Source of the DNA: Dasyornis broadbenti
Taxonomy: Eukaryota > Chordata > Aves > Passeriformes > Dasyornithidae
DNA: 64,000 nt
Assembly (NCBI GenBank): GCA_013397935.1
Contig: VZRN01005002.1
Span: 682,912-746,911, forward strand
Direction of reading: 5' to 3'
Part shown: piece after piece, positions 47,043 through 62,000 of the stretch
How the letters are laid out: each line of letters begins with the position of its first letter
How positions within the stretch are numbered: the first letter of the stretch is position 1
Notes under the pieces: model-generated
Seen by the model: the letters and a program-made list of their open reading frames with translations, nothing else
Databases searched by the model: none
What the model was told of the DNA's origin: nothing
Program-made: the position numbers and the translations under genes

Positions 47043-50000
47043 CTACAGAATAAAGAAAAAGTGTCACAATATTAGGAATAAAATAATGTATCACTCTCAC
47101 ACTTCAAAACTGTATGAAGAAAGGGGGGTGGGTGTTCTTTAAAGTATTTAGGACAAGTTGCCAAATACTGTAGCCACTAGCTTTTAAGATTTTGGGGGGA
47201 TATCTCTGCATGCAGATGACTTTCTGCTGCTCTTTGCCCAAGTTTTAAAATACTTTTATTAGCACAGTTTAGAGCTCTTATCTGGGGATTCTACCACTCT
47301 ACTACCATGCAAAGCTTTAACTTTTACGTCCTTTCAAAAGCTGACACTGGTTTAACTTCTTGTTGTCCGCAATGATACACTGACAAAAAGAACATTTTCT
47401 CATATTTCTCTAGTGGTTTTCTTGTTAAACCCAAGAATTCTCACAATGTCAAGTATTGTAAAGATGCCTATAAATCTGATGCCTATCTGCATCAGTACAT
47501 AGCTCAATACCGTTAAAAGACCACAAATGAAGTACAAAAAAAAAGTCCACCAACATTTGTTGCTGAATCATTTAGCTACACTTGAAAACTGAGACACTGT
47601 CTATTCCAGGAGGCATAAATCATTAAGCCCAGCTTGCATTAACTGCTATTTTGGCATTAATTTGGTAGAGTGGCCTTCTGGATTGTTTTAGACTCATATC
47701 TAACAACAACAGTGAAACTAATTATTCACTCTCCCCATTATTAACTAAGGAGCCTGAAACCTCTATAAGCATTTTCTTTAGAGATCATAGTGTACCAACA
47801 GAGGCAGAAGAAATTCCAGCTTTTCTGAAAAATATTTGTCACTGCTGATCCAAGGGAAGAGATGTTTTTCTACTGTCAAGTTCTGAGTCAGCATTCCAAA
47901 TGGCAAAATAGGATTTGTATACAAAAGTACCTCCTACCAAAGATCTGCCTATCCTGAGGTCAGTCCTTTACCTTGGATCCCGTAACACCAGCTCCAGTGC
48001 ATGTTCTTGCACTGATCCTAATCTCTTATCAGAGGAAAACATGACCAGATGAGTCTGCAGATAGCTCTAGTAGTGATGAAGATTTGAAGTACCAAAGATC
48101 CAAACACACTATATACGGTGCTAGAAGAAGATCCTTTTCACTTGTGTCAGAGAAAAAACATCTTCAGGCATTTTCCTCATAGCTGTGAGCCTGCACCTCT
48201 CCTGCTGGTTTACTCTAGCACTGGTAACTTCCCTATGCTGGCAGGACATGCACCTTGCTAGATAGGAAAGGAATACAGCAGCAATAAGGACACAATGTGC
48301 CAGCATTGGAACAGTGCTGTCTTTCAAAAGGCTGCCTTGCTTTTACCAGAAGACAAGGGGTTTGTTTTCAGATGTGCTACTTAGAAGATGAAAGTGCAGC
48401 ACTAGCAAGGAAAGGTTTTCATATACACACACTTGCCTAGCAGCAGCACTGACCACTCAGCACCCTCCCCAACAGCACAAATGCTATCTTTTAGTTGTCC
48501 AGGCTCAAGGAGGTCCTTTTCTCAGCTCTCTTAATTTTCTCTTCATTCTCAGCTCTCTTAATTTTCTCTTCATTCATACACTGTGCCTTACCTTGACACC
48601 CACTCCTTGCACTTAAATAACTACTGGCTTTGCTTGTATGATAACTATAATCCAAGACATCAGTACTCTTAACTTGCACCACAGTATCTCCTAATATTAT
48701 CACTAGCTTTTCCTTTTCATTTTGTCAATGCAAGCTTAGCCATAGTGTGAAACTTTCCATAGCAGAAAATCAAGAATGAATGAATCCCGTCTGAAGAATG
48801 CATCAGATTTAGCAGACAAACCACTTTGAGTGCAAATAAATAAAAGACACCAAGTGCCTCAAACTTGCCATGCAGCAAGGTACAAGGCTGAGTAGTTCAT
48901 TTTCCTTGTTCTGCCTGGACAATCTCTGTAAACCAACCCCTAGCAAAGTGAATGGTAACACACAGCAGAGGAGCCACAAAGATACCCCAGCTGACAAAGA
49001 AATGTTGAGTATAAATGATCATGTTCAAGACAAACTCACATCTGGTCAGCATTCAGCACAGAATGGAAATGTTGTCTTGGACATCAGCAAAGTCAGGGAC
49101 ATGGACCCAGGGCAGCAAAAACACAGAATTAGACAATGATTTTGGGTAAACTGAGCGTCTGAGTGCAGCTGCAGCTGCTGTGACTATTAGCAGGAGGAAC
49201 GTGCTGCTGATCAGTATGAACTGTTTTGAGGAAGACCGACCCTTGCTTTCATAGCAGATGCTTGGGAAAACACAGTTCAGAAATCTTGTTGAGCCAAGCA
49301 CAAGGGCAGCACTTGTATAGTACTTTTTGTTAGTGGCAGTTGCATACAAAGCTGTGCTTCAATTAAGGGGAAAAAAAGAGATATAGAAACAGCCTTCTGG
49401 AGCATGGATACAGATGACCCTGACAAGACAACAGGCTAGGAGGAGGGGGAAAGTATTCAGAGAAGAAAGCAGAGAAGCAGCACAGGGGATATGAAGTGCA
49501 AGGGATTCCAGGGAAAGGCAGAAGTTAATTTCAGACATGTGCAGCAACTGAGAAAACATGAACAAGACGCTTCAGGGTTCTGCTACCTGCAGTCCCTTAC
49601 TGTAGTTTGCAGTTTATAACCCTGACAGATATGTTACATCCTCAGCCAGTTGGGTCGAGTTCAAAGCATTGCATTTGCAGGTACCTGCATCATTGAAAAA
49701 TGGTGACGCAGTGATTCAGGGGAGCCCTGAATTCAGCCTCACAGTTCAAAACACCGTGTGTATTGCAGCCACCACATGCTCAAAGTCCATCTGCTACATT
49801 GATGTAACCTCTAGCTTCATTTAAATGCTGGCTTTAGGCAGTGCTATAGAGAGACATGAATGCTGAATTGATGATCCTGGCAATCTAGAGCATTAAACAT
49901 TTTATCTGGCTGGCTGGACAGTCCCATTGTTTGACTAACCCTGAAAGGGCTGACCATGTTGCAGCACAGTGATTCACTCAGCCTTTACCATAATCCACTG

Positions 50001-53000
50001 ACTAAGATAAAATTTCTTCCTGTGAACAGACAAACAAGTAGGGGAGCGTCTGCTGTTTGTTGAATGTGTGATAATAAATGGAGATTAACTGGATAATAAA
50101 AACACTGCCTATTTACAGCCACGCATCAGTTCCTTGCCAGAGGACACCTATTTGTTCAGGGAAAAGGGATTAAACTAAAGTCTAGGAGAGAAAGGATTAC
50201 ACATACCCACATTGAAATGTTTATCTGAAAACAGATTGGGCCTGAAAGGTATTTTCTTCCTCTTCATTCTCTCTGATGCAGGACATACTATAGAAATGAA
50301 TCTCAGGTCTCTTGAAATGAACTCATGTTTGGAAAAATAAAAAGAGTAATTGCTGATGCTGATTAGGGCTATTCTACATGCAGCACAGAGGTGGTATCCC
50401 AACCACTCCAGCTCTGAATGCAGCAGGCAGTGAACAGCACTGGCTGGAGTTGACTGATCAGCAGGAACACACTCCTGGCTCATGGAAAATTCAGGCCCAC
50501 CCTTGGAGGTCCCACTTTCTGTGGTAGCAAGGACACAAAATTTATTAGGAGGGGACAAGTTAGAAAGCGTGAAAGGAATGGAGACAGCTTTGACCCTCAC
50601 AGTAGCTCCAAGTCGCTCCAGTAAATGTGGAGCTTTTTCCTGCCACTGGAGGGAGAGCAAGAGCCTTGAAATTCTCAGCAGAGGGATGAACTGAGCGCAA
50701 GCCTAGTTCAAAGAACAAAAGGACAAAAGTGCCCTCGCTCAACGGGCAGTGACAATGCACTGGCTGTCCCCCAAGGCTGCAAAGGATCGCCGTGTCAGAG
50801 CTGCTCAGCAGCCTTGGCTGGGAGAGTGCCTCCCTCCCAGCTGCTGCCTCTGACAACACATCCCCTTCCTATGCTCTGGTGAGGCTGCTCAGGCTCCCAC
50901 ACCAGAGGCTTTCCTTCAGGAAAGGTACCTGCACGTGCACAGAACAAAAGCTGGGATGTGCTCCACCAGACGTCCAAATCCTCCTGAGGGCTTGCCATAA
51001 TGGAAAAGACCTGCCTGCTGTTTTGACTAGCTGAGGTAAAAGATAAAGGCTGTCTTCCTCTGGGAATTACTACCGTGACCAATTGTAATCTATGAGCACA
51101 AATGCCGAGCTTGATAGTCTCCTTTGGCCTTTACTGAGTCCCTCATCAATGTCAACAAGAATCCTGGAAGAGATATCATTAAAAAGAACAGTCCTTGTCC
51201 TGGAACTAAACAACTGGTTTATCCATTCGTTACTTTATTGTCATCCAATGGAGAAAAAAATGCTGGTTTGTGACACACCTGCTTTAGCTGAGCATCTTCT
51301 CTGCTGTACTCATGTTCCATGCTCTTTGGATCTTAATCTCATCCCTTTCTTTATCCTTTCTTCTCCTTAAAATGGCATGCAACAATGTATGCTGACCCTC
51401 ATACTGCTTGCCAACAGCAAGTCCTTAGGGTCAGCCCTCACTGAAGATGAAGACTGACGTTCTTACCTTCTGGAACAGCTGGCTCTGGTCATGTGTTGTA
51501 CAGGTAGCTTTGCAACTGCACAGTACAAGCATAGAATCATACAATGGTATAGGTTGGAAAGGACCTTTAAAGGCCATTCAGTCCATTAGGCAGTGACACC
51601 TTTCACTAGACCAGGTTGCTCAGAGCCCCATCTTTGAATGCTTTATAAGGAATGTCTTCCTTGCTGTGCTTTTTATTAACTTGTATTTCAGAGCAGATGC
51701 GCTTTTATCCATGACCACATTAAAGTACATCAGGTACATGATATTTCTGTCCCAAATACTAACAGAAGTAAAACTGATCCAACAATACACCCATAAGAAA
51801 AATGGTGCTGCAGTGGTTAAGACATGGGAATGGAAGGCAAGTGTCCCAGAGTCTAATCCCACAGCCATCTTACCAACAACTGTATTATCAGATCTTATTT
51901 GTTTGGTTATTAAGCCAAAGTATGTTCTTCCATATCAAATCTCTAATAGCAGCCCACAGAAACTCAGGAGTATCATGTACAATTATTAAAATGCAAGCAG
52001 ACAAATCCCAGTTAAGCAGGCTATCAGGGTACAGTTCAGAGAGTAAAAAAGGCTTCAAAAATCTATTGTTTGTTAATTAGCCCCAGCAGAACAGCTTCTA
52101 CAGAACACAATGAAGAGCAACAAGAAACTGGGACAAACTGCAATGTGTGCCAGCCCAGCCCAAGTTTAAATCAGTAGAAATAAGGAAGATCCTGGGTTTA
52201 GTTAGTATATATACTATATCATACTGAAAAACTGTTAACTAAAGGAAAGATCAATTAATCTCTTTTGGAACCCCCTGTCAGGCACATTCTTGGTAACTGT
52301 CCTGATATTTATGCTGGTAAAGCAATCTGGGGCAATGTCACCATATACTTAAGACAGAACTAACTTTAGTGTAGTTATATATAAATACATATTTACATAT
52401 GAAAGCATATAATATATTGAGTAGATTAGTCCTGCATGATCCACATCTTCCCAGTCTCAGCAAACTAAACTCACAACAGCCAAGAGCTTCCTTGTTGATC
52501 CCACACTTTATCCCTCCACTAGGCACAATTCCCTCCTACACTAGGGGGCTAGAGCTCAGAACACCAGGACTGACTTTCCACACAATACACAATTACATCA
52601 GGCTGAGGGAACACATCTGATTAAATGCCTGGTAGATGATGATGAAATCTTTCCAGACCTCATTATGGTGTATGTGAATTTACATATTCAACCCTATCTC
52701 CCACAGTTCGCAAAATTTCCATTAGTGCCCTTCACAGATGCTTTATGATGTAACCACACAGCACTTTCATAAAAAGCATAAGCAAGCTACCATCTCCTGC
52801 AGGAACAGGAGCAGGTATGTTTTGATAAAAATCACAGTGTTGTTTTTTTTTTTGGTGGCCATGACAAAATGCAGATAGAGGTTCTTTTTGGAAGAGAAAG
52901 GGCTGAACAGAGCTTTTGGCAACCCCTCCTTGATCAACATCTCTGTGCTCTAGCCAACCAACCTGGCAAGCAACAAGAAAACACTAAATTAAAAGCAAAA

Positions 53001-56000
53001 AAAAAAAAGGTGCAAGCTTTGCAATTTAGCATGAAGAAAGATGGTCATCAGAGCAAGTGCCTGTGACTAAAGAGACCGGGTAGAAGGACTCATCTCCAGT
53101 AATCTTACACATTTAAGTGTAGAAACCCCTATACTTAGGCACCCTAGTGCCCTTTTTAAGAAAGATTAGAGCAGGCACCACCCAAAGGTGAGTTCTCAGG
53201 TACCTTACAGTACTTTAGCACAGTCATACAGCTTGGAATCACTCTAGAGAAGGTCACATGTATAGATGCCATGTTTGGAGAACATTCAAGGACTCAAGTG
53301 TTACATTCACTGTTTGATATTCACACAGGTGAGAGAAATACAATAATAGCTCAATAAGGGCCAGGGAAATAGTTACTTGTAGAACTGTAACAAGATGAAT
53401 TGGAAGCAAATCAATACACACAGGTTAGGATACAGAGTCCAGAAGCTATGATGACCTACACTAGCAGTAGGTGTAAGCCATCTTAAATCGTGGCCATCCA
53501 AACAACTCTCAAAACCCACATCATGTCAAAGTGGATGACCATATTCATTTGTGTTATTTACTTCCTGAATAGCAAAGACCAGCAATAGAAAACAATTGAA
53601 TTCCACATTTTAATAAGGTATCCCAGAGCAAATCACCAAAGGTGGATAAAGGGCATTAGCCCTCATTAGTAGACCAAGAAATTATGGTAGCAAAAGGTTG
53701 TATGATTTGTTCAGCATTGCACAAGAAAACAGCAGCAGGGCCAAAGAACAGTCAGCATCCTGCCCTCCAAACCGTAACAGCAGGTGCTAAGTCCAAAGCA
53801 TCTAGTGTCTTCAGCAAAATGTATAATCAACACTACTCACAAATTACATTAATATAGGCATGCACTTGTTCTTTCTGGGAGTGCCTGTGCTGGAACACCT
53901 ATCTAAAAAGCAAACATCAGAGAGAATGATCTATTTATTTCACAATAGGAGACTGTTTGCCCTTTAGCCCTCCTTCTGCAAAAACAACTTTCACCCATCA
54001 GCCCATCTGATGCAACAACGCTCTGAAGGAAAGAGTATTGTCACCAGAAACACTGCACACACACTTGTTCTGCAATTAAACAGCACTGAATTAAAATGAA
54101 AATGTCCCATTTCTGTTGGGCTGCTTGTTAACCCACATCCTATCATGGTCCTGCAGGAACACACAATACACTTAGTGCTCCCCCTTACGATACTATGGAG
54201 TCTTCTGAGTCTGCCTTCCTCCACCAGGTTTTATAGAAGGCAAAGTCAGTGCTCAGTTATGAGTTAGAGGCTTTCTACCAACTTAAGTCCTTAAACGAAT
54301 TTTGCCAATTTTCACCAAGGACAAAATGACATGTCATTAGGAGGAAAATGTTGGGCAAGCAGCAAAAACCGAAATTGTCAATGTTAAATCCAAAACACTG
54401 ACCACAGATAGACCAAATTAATTCCTAACAAGCCTTCCAGTGATGACACTTCAGCAAACAGTGTGCCAGCAGATCTGTGTCTCCTGAATTATAGGCTCTG
54501 TTGATTTCAGTTGTCTTTAGATGAGAATTGTAATTGACCAGGAATACTCTGCCACGGAAACAGATCCAGCAGCTTCTGACATGGGTTTCGTCAACTTATT
54601 TGGTGGAGCCCACATTAAGCCAGTCCTTACTGGTTCATAATTAACTGCTGCAATTCAAACCACAACAGGGATTCTCCAGCAGTTTAGAAAATAGCCAGTA
54701 TCTCTAAAATTTGTCAAGGAAATACTGGATTTTCCCCATGTCCACAACTGTTGCAGCAGCCTCCCAACCCCTCAGTCCTGCAATAGTCTCTTTGCAAGAC
54801 ATCCGGCTGCAAGGCAGAGAAAACAGCTTGTAAACTGAAAATGGTTTTACAGTTCCCAGAACTGACTGATGTGCACGTAAATTACACAAGTTATTCTTTT
54901 TCCTTGTACTACCAACTCATCAAGTCCCCTCCTTCTCCCCATTACAAAAAGGCTGTTAAAAGAACTCCTCAGAGCTGACATTTTGTAAATTTCTATTCTG
55001 ATCTGCAAAGATCATCCAGGTGAAAATCAAGTAACTTTAAACAAAATTGCTTATTCTTCATCCACTGAGTGATTGAGAATCCTTTTGCTTTCAAAAAGGA
55101 AGATGATGAACTCATGAGAACTAAAAATCTATCTTGGTGCAGAAGGACTATAAGGTGAAACACTGTCAAATCAAAATGATCTGTAAATGTTTCAGAGGTA
55201 TGCTCTTTAATGCTTCATTTGCTGTAACATCATCTCTTTAAACCATCATCTCTTTTTAATTTCCTTCATTAAATCCCCCCTCATCATTTATTCCTGAAGA
55301 AAAGCCTCTAATTTTCAGGAGCTTTCCAACTGCTCTCTTATTCACACTCCATACAATCTCAAAACTAAGACGTCTTTAACAGAAAAGACCGAAATTTAAA
55401 AAAAAAAAAAATCTGCATGACTCAAAAATATTCACTTAAAGCTAACAAGTTCAACTATATGACCTCAATTTGCTGGCTTCCCCAAGCATTCTTGATACAT
55501 TTCATTGCTTTGTACTTTTTTACTTCTTTATTCTTTCCCATTCAAACATAAATATTTATTTTCACTTACTTATAGGAAATTGTGGTACAATTTCTCCAGT
55601 AATTCTGTCCTGCCTTTTTTTCCAAACACCTACTCTTCTGAACGGATGGTCTGTCCATTTAAGAGAACTCTTGTGTCTAGACAATAAAGGTCATGGTCTT
55701 ATTAATATCTGTCTAAATGGAACAGAACTAGGTCTTATAAAATCCTGATGACAGCTCAGATGTTTACAACATTGCACAAAATAGAGCAAAATGCTGCTAG
55801 AATAATGACTGCAGAAGAACAGTCACACATTAGGACCTGTTTTGGCACAGACAATAAAAGAGCAAGCAAACATCTTTGTCCTCATGATTATCTTACAACC
55901 AGAAGTACACCAGGACATTCATGTATGTATGACGTACATTTTAAGTGGCATTGCAATTCACCTGTCCAGGTTATTAAGTAAAGAACACCGATTAAGCCCT

Positions 56001-59000
56001 ATCTTTATTGCATAAACAGGTGTTTCCCAAGAGGCTTTCAGGAGCATATTCTGCATTTGTTTTGCATACAAGGTAGGAGCAGAACACAAAACAAATTGTG
56101 ACTGTCTGAGAACAGGACAAATGGTAAGAACAAAGACAAGGACATTTCTTTTTCTTAGACGCTTATAATTTAGTAGCGCGACTGAATGCAGTCACAGCAT
56201 GAGGACCACCTTCTACAGCTTCTTTCTTGACCATAGGATTATGCCTATAGCACTGGACATAATGCAAAGCAGAGATCTTTTTATTCTTATCAGTAGCACT
56301 GAAGTTGCAAAACAGAAGCAATCATGTCTTAAGTACAACAGCAGTTTATTTACTCTTTTCCAAACTCTGGAACATACTGCATACCAAAAAAAAAGATCAA
56401 CACCCAAGACTTTGAGACATCTAAATTTTACTAATAAACACAAATTTTGAGCACAAGATGGCAGTTCACATACTGGAAGTACCAGCAGTCATGGCAGACT
56501 CTGCTTACTCTTCTGCTTAGGTACCATACAGAAAGATGAACAGCAGTTGTCCGTATTCTCTACTCTTGGAAAATTTCATGTTGCAAAAATTCCCAAAGAG
56601 GACACCGCTGGGACCTATATCACCACACAATCCAAAACACAGGGCATCACCTGTTCCCTCCCACAATGTATTTTGTAACAAGCTCATAAACCTGAAAAGA
56701 TCACAAAAGCAGACCATAATCTATCTTGGCTTTTCCCCCAAGTCCACTAAGATTCCCCATAAGTTTAGGAATGCTTGCAATATTCCAAGTCACTGTGCTG
56801 AATTAGCACAAACATCATACACTGCAGCACTGAAATAATGAAACACAATATTCTTGTCACCACTCTGCCAATGGAGATCATCTATTACCTGCAATAACCA
56901 GAATATTCTAGTTCTGTGCACACTATGGGCATGACTTCCAACCATCCAGGCTAAGCAATTTGCATATACTGATACACAGCCATGTTTATTCTGACCAAAT
57001 GAACCAAATGAGACCTCTTAAAACATAATTTTCATACAGATTCATATTAAATTATTCCCACTGGAAAAAATAAACAATAACTGGACATTACTCCTCATAA
57101 CTTTGTAATCTTTGTGTTTTTAAAACTGTACACTCACAAGGGAGAAGGCAGACCAGTCTTAAGGATTATGAACTCCTAAATTCTATGCAAAAGACAGAAG
57201 TTAGAAACTGCAACAAGTTGATTTTTATCTAGTTTTTCTCACTGTGACTCTCATAACATTTTATTCCCAATTGTGAATTACACCATTTTTGAATCCAAGC
57301 AGCATCTCTTTCAGCACAAATACCCAAGTAAGCATTACTGACATACCTTTCCAGAATCAACCAATTCCGCTATTTCATCCAAACTTGGGCCACTTGGCAT
57401 GAAAAATGCCCACCGATAATGGACTCCTTTAAGGAGATGCTGCAAGAAAGATCATAAACCTATTAAAAAAATCATATGAGCAAACTGAAATGAGAATTAA
57501 AATCAATGACAGAATCTCTAGAGAAGTAACTTAAGGAAAAGACATGGAAATTATATGCTAGTGTCTGAAAAGAATGGCACTTAAGCACGTGGATTAAATG
57601 TACAGACCAGGATGCTGTGTTACCACAATAGGATCAGGGTGAATTTTGTGTCCAATTGCACAAGTCAGCTAGTAGAGAGAAACAATTACCTTGTCTCTGC
57701 AGCTAGAAACAGCATTATTTGTTACATAAGAGAGAAATGTACACTCACAAAGGGGGAGAAATAAACCCAGCAATGTGACATTTAGAACCTTCCACTTCAG
57801 TATCAGTGATTTCATTTTCCACCATTGTATCTGCCAAAGTCATCACTGTCCAGTGACAGATGGCAGCTCACATGAAAAGCATTTTGGGAAGATCTCACAC
57901 GCGCACGTCAAGAGCATCTCCTCTGAGTAAATCATTACAGGAACAAGAGCCATCATCTGCCAAAGAGAGATGATTTTTATATATGGCATAGAATCCTCTC
58001 CCTTGTGGAACTATGCACAGCGAGAAATAATATTACATTATTTCTTCCCGGCCTTTTCATTTTGTTTTTGGGCTTTCTTGTCAAAGTACTGCTGCAGGAC
58101 TTAAAATCTCATTCACCCAAGCCTTTGCAGGAATACCATAGCAACTGCTTGAAAAGCATTCATTTGGAGAGCAAGTACACAAGTTGTAAGGAAGAAAGAG
58201 AAAACTTCTAAAAAGCCCCACTGATCTGGCCACTGGCAGAATGTTTTAAGATCCACTTATGGAAACTAGAAAAATCAGTATCACCATCCAGACACATGAA
58301 CATGAAAGAGATGAAAGATTTCCTAGCCACCCTCAACCACTCTTATTATTCTCTGGTGCTGGAACAGGATGAAGAGAATCAGTCATGGAACAATGTTTTG
58401 AGAGAAAGCCTGACCGGCCTACAGCAAGTAACAAAATTGCCCTCACTCCAGCACGGCAGGGATTTGCTGTGTTTACTATGAAACCCTGGTTGTCAGCAGG
58501 ACTCACTAGGGAGGCCATATAGAAAAGGCCACAATAGAAAGCACAATAAGGAAGCAAACTTCAAAGTTCCCCAAACTACTACATACACCCAACAGCATCA
58601 CCCCAACACATTTCTTTTCAGTGCAAGAAAGAAACAAAGAATAGTAGTGCTTCTCAAGTATACGTAATGACATATGAGGACAATGCAACAGCTGCCTCTA
58701 CATGAGCTCTGTGACTGACATCCAAGCCACAGAAGTAGTCACTAAAATACTACAAAATACGAAAGTACATAGGATTTTGTCAAATACCTTTAGAGTTTTG
58801 GAACCAACAGTGACTCCTGTTTGCAACATGCCATCAGCCACTCCAAGTTTGTCCATATTGATCAGGAAAGGTGTCACTAAGGTAACATATGTTGCTCCTG
58901 ACCATTTCTTCAAGAGATCTAGTGCCCACTTCTCAGTGGATCCACCAACATTATCTAGGATAAAATCAAATCTGCAGACATATAAAGAACAGGTTTAAAA

Positions 59001-62000
59001 TCATGATATGGTAAAAATAACTTCACTGTAATTAAGTTACTCAATAGCAGAAACTGGCTATATTTTCCTTTTTAAATGTCACTGCAATGCAATAAAATTA
59101 TCAGCCTGCAAGACTGCAGCAAGAAAGTCCCAAGACTTCAGCAATGTCCCAGATGAATGTTCAGTGGGATTTAAATTTACAGGTTATTGCCCATTCACTG
59201 TGCAGCAGACACAAGCTATTTAACAAGTACACTTAAACTCCAAAAAGCAAACTTAGACACACTACTACATTCTGTACTTGCTTAAAGCCTTCTAGAGCTC
59301 GATCTCTTCAGCCCTCCCACAGAGACTACTGGAATTGTCTTGAGGTTCTAGCACTGAACAAGCCCTCAACTAGGAACAGCTCTTGTACATGTTGTACTCA
59401 GATGAAAAACAGTTCCAGTGGTGAAAATTACGTAAACAAATTATTCTACTACTACTTATTTCATCACATCTTTTCTGTGACCCCATTCTCAGTTTCACTT
59501 CTCCAAGTCTTTTCTGACCTTATTTGTTTAGGGGCCATTTTGCCCCCCCTGACAGCTCTTCTTCACATCTACCTATTTAACATTAAACCTAACAATGCAA
59601 AGGATCTAAAACCTTCCCCCCATGGAATGGGTATATGCAGCCTCTGGCAAAAAGCCACAGTTTCAGTATTCCTTCTCATTATCCCAGCATGTGAACCCGT
59701 AAAGGCTGAATAGGCCAACAGGGAGCTATGCACCTGTTCTGTTAGATGCACAACCTATTTTCCTCTGTAAATTTCCAGCAATCTCCAGATTGCAATAGAT
59801 ATGTATAAACACATACCACTAATCTAAATAACCTAAAAATAAGAAGGAAAATACTTTATGCAAATTAAATAGAGAAGTCCTTATCTCTCTGGAATGACAG
59901 TTTTCCTGCCCGTCTTCCAAGAGTGTGATTTCATACTTAAAGTTCAGTTAATGTAACAGTTAGCTGCCAACAAGAGAAGATCATGAAAACTAATGCTCCT
60001 GGAAAAAGTAGCTGACTGTGGGTTATGAAGAGACAGTACAACTGAAAAGGGGAGCGAAGTAGGAACATCCTTCTCGGTAGAGCTGACTGATCAACCTAGT
60101 TGCATCATTAAACTGCACCCCAGGACACAGTTGTTGCTATCTCTTAGAAAGGGTCACTTGCTAGAATGGGTGTTTAGCATTTAAAATGTTGAACTGCACA
60201 AAGGCAAATTTAGCACTGACTGCAAAGTCCATCATGCCGTACAGACAATGTCACTACCCTCGCAACTGCCTTCAGGCCTGCTGACAATCACACTATAGTT
60301 AAAGGGCACATGGCTTCTTAGCACAGTTATCAGTAAAATTCTCCCAGACTGAGCAGCTTCTATTTCCCCTTCCAGAAAGTTAGCTCAATCCAGCTAAAAA
60401 GAGCAGTGTAAATACCATATTGAAATACAAGTCACAGTAGACTACGTTTAAACACATGGAAAGATTACAAAAGCAAAAAATACTTCTGTTCTGGAGAAAA
60501 CTCCCAAGCTAGTTTAAACATAGCTGCTGTGACAAGATAAGTGTGATTGTTTATCAGAGGCAGTGTACCCAATGTTATAGAAACTTACTCCCAGTTGGGT
60601 TGCATAGTGGCAAGTCATTGCTTTATGATATAGTTCTTCCCTCTACAAGATCAATTTTATATTTACCAGCCTCACTCAGGATTTCAGAGACTTATTTTAA
60701 TTTATTCATGCATTGTATATTCTCCAAGATACTTAGATGGAAGCTACAAAACTGTTTATATCACAGACATTGAAGAAAAGCACATGGAAGTGAGTTTGTC
60801 TCCACAAGACCAATTACCTGGTTTAATCTTACAATGAAATCTGTGCTGGGCATACTCACTTGTAAACTGCATTCAAAAAGGTGAATCTGCTTTACAAAAT
60901 AATGCTTTAGAAATGGGGGGGAAAATGAGAGATTTCTGATAGAGTCAAGCAATCAAAAGGCAGAAGGTCTGACCGCCAACTCCATCTCAGTATTAAGCAA
61001 CACAAACACTCACAAGGGTAATGTTTTAAGCTGCTCTTCCAGATTTCCAGATTTATAATCAATCACATCATCTGCTCCAAGCTTTTTCACCAGTGTGCTG
61101 GCATCATGAGAGCAAACTGCTGTCACATGAGCATCCCAGGCCTTCATTAGCTAAAAAAAAAGTATAAAAAAAAAGAAGTCCAAGGATTAAAATTTTGTGA
61201 AATATTGAGAACAACTTAAAAAGCCAAAGTCTCATTATATTTAGATAACAAATGAGCACCTTTAACAGGGAGTAGGGAGACTGTTTCAATACAGGATAAT
61301 TTGCCACAAATCCCACAGACAAAATAAAACAATGGCTACAATTTATCAATATTTAAGGTGGTTGTGGGGAAGGAGGAGCTGGTGTGAAGGAAGGGGTGTG
61401 GGGGTTTTTTAGTGCCAGGTCTCATGACAAATAAGGCTCTCAGTTTGCCATCTGAATCTGCCAGCTAAACATAAACCAAGAGGTACTTGTCCAAGTTGCT
61501 CATCTATCAAACCGCCAAGACATCTACCATTAAATATTTTTAAATATGCCATTTAAGTACTTATTACAGTAAATAGGTTAAGTACTAGTAACAAGAAGGA
61601 AGTCATCTCTGATTTACCACAGGGACAACATCAGGTTATCTTCCATTCCAAAAACTACAGCAAAGTAAAAGGATTTTTGCTAGTTATTTATCTCTTTTGG
61701 CATCTCATTTTTTCATTCACAGTAATACTTTGTACCTTTATTCTGGATTAATTAATGCAGTTCATCCACAATTAATCAGTTACAAACTGTAACTAGTCAG
61801 TGGTTGGTCAGCCTTTCATACTGAAAGCCACCTTCTTTATCATGGATCAGGCAGATAGTATACCACAAAAACATTCTGCTGTAAAACTCTTTAAAACCAC
61901 TGTGTTTATGGTCTAGTAATATGGAAAACAGTGATGCAATCACCTAACTTCTGTATTTTTTTTTTTTATATTCTTGAGAGAAAGACGTTTCAGCATAAGA

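Larger units (their letters stand above)
47043..57346 (-). other. RTN4IP1 intron, 10.3 kb
   Basis: Bounded by GTATGT (at 57346 downward) and CTGTAG on the - strand. Holds a short antisense CR1 tail (51531-51665) and a 27-bp tandem duplication (48521-48574). Open frames around 50175-51082 lie in a slightly GC-richer stretch and have no recognised product. Confidence 0.85.

Noticed and set aside
50175..51082. Cluster of open frames up to 161 codons inside the RTN4IP1 intron
   Set aside because: Frames occur on both strands at similar length, with no homology I recognise and no splice pattern. Local GC content is enough to explain them.
56199..56450. Paired open frames on both strands near 56200-56450
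   Set aside because: AT-rich, no family resemblance and inside the RTN4IP1 intron.
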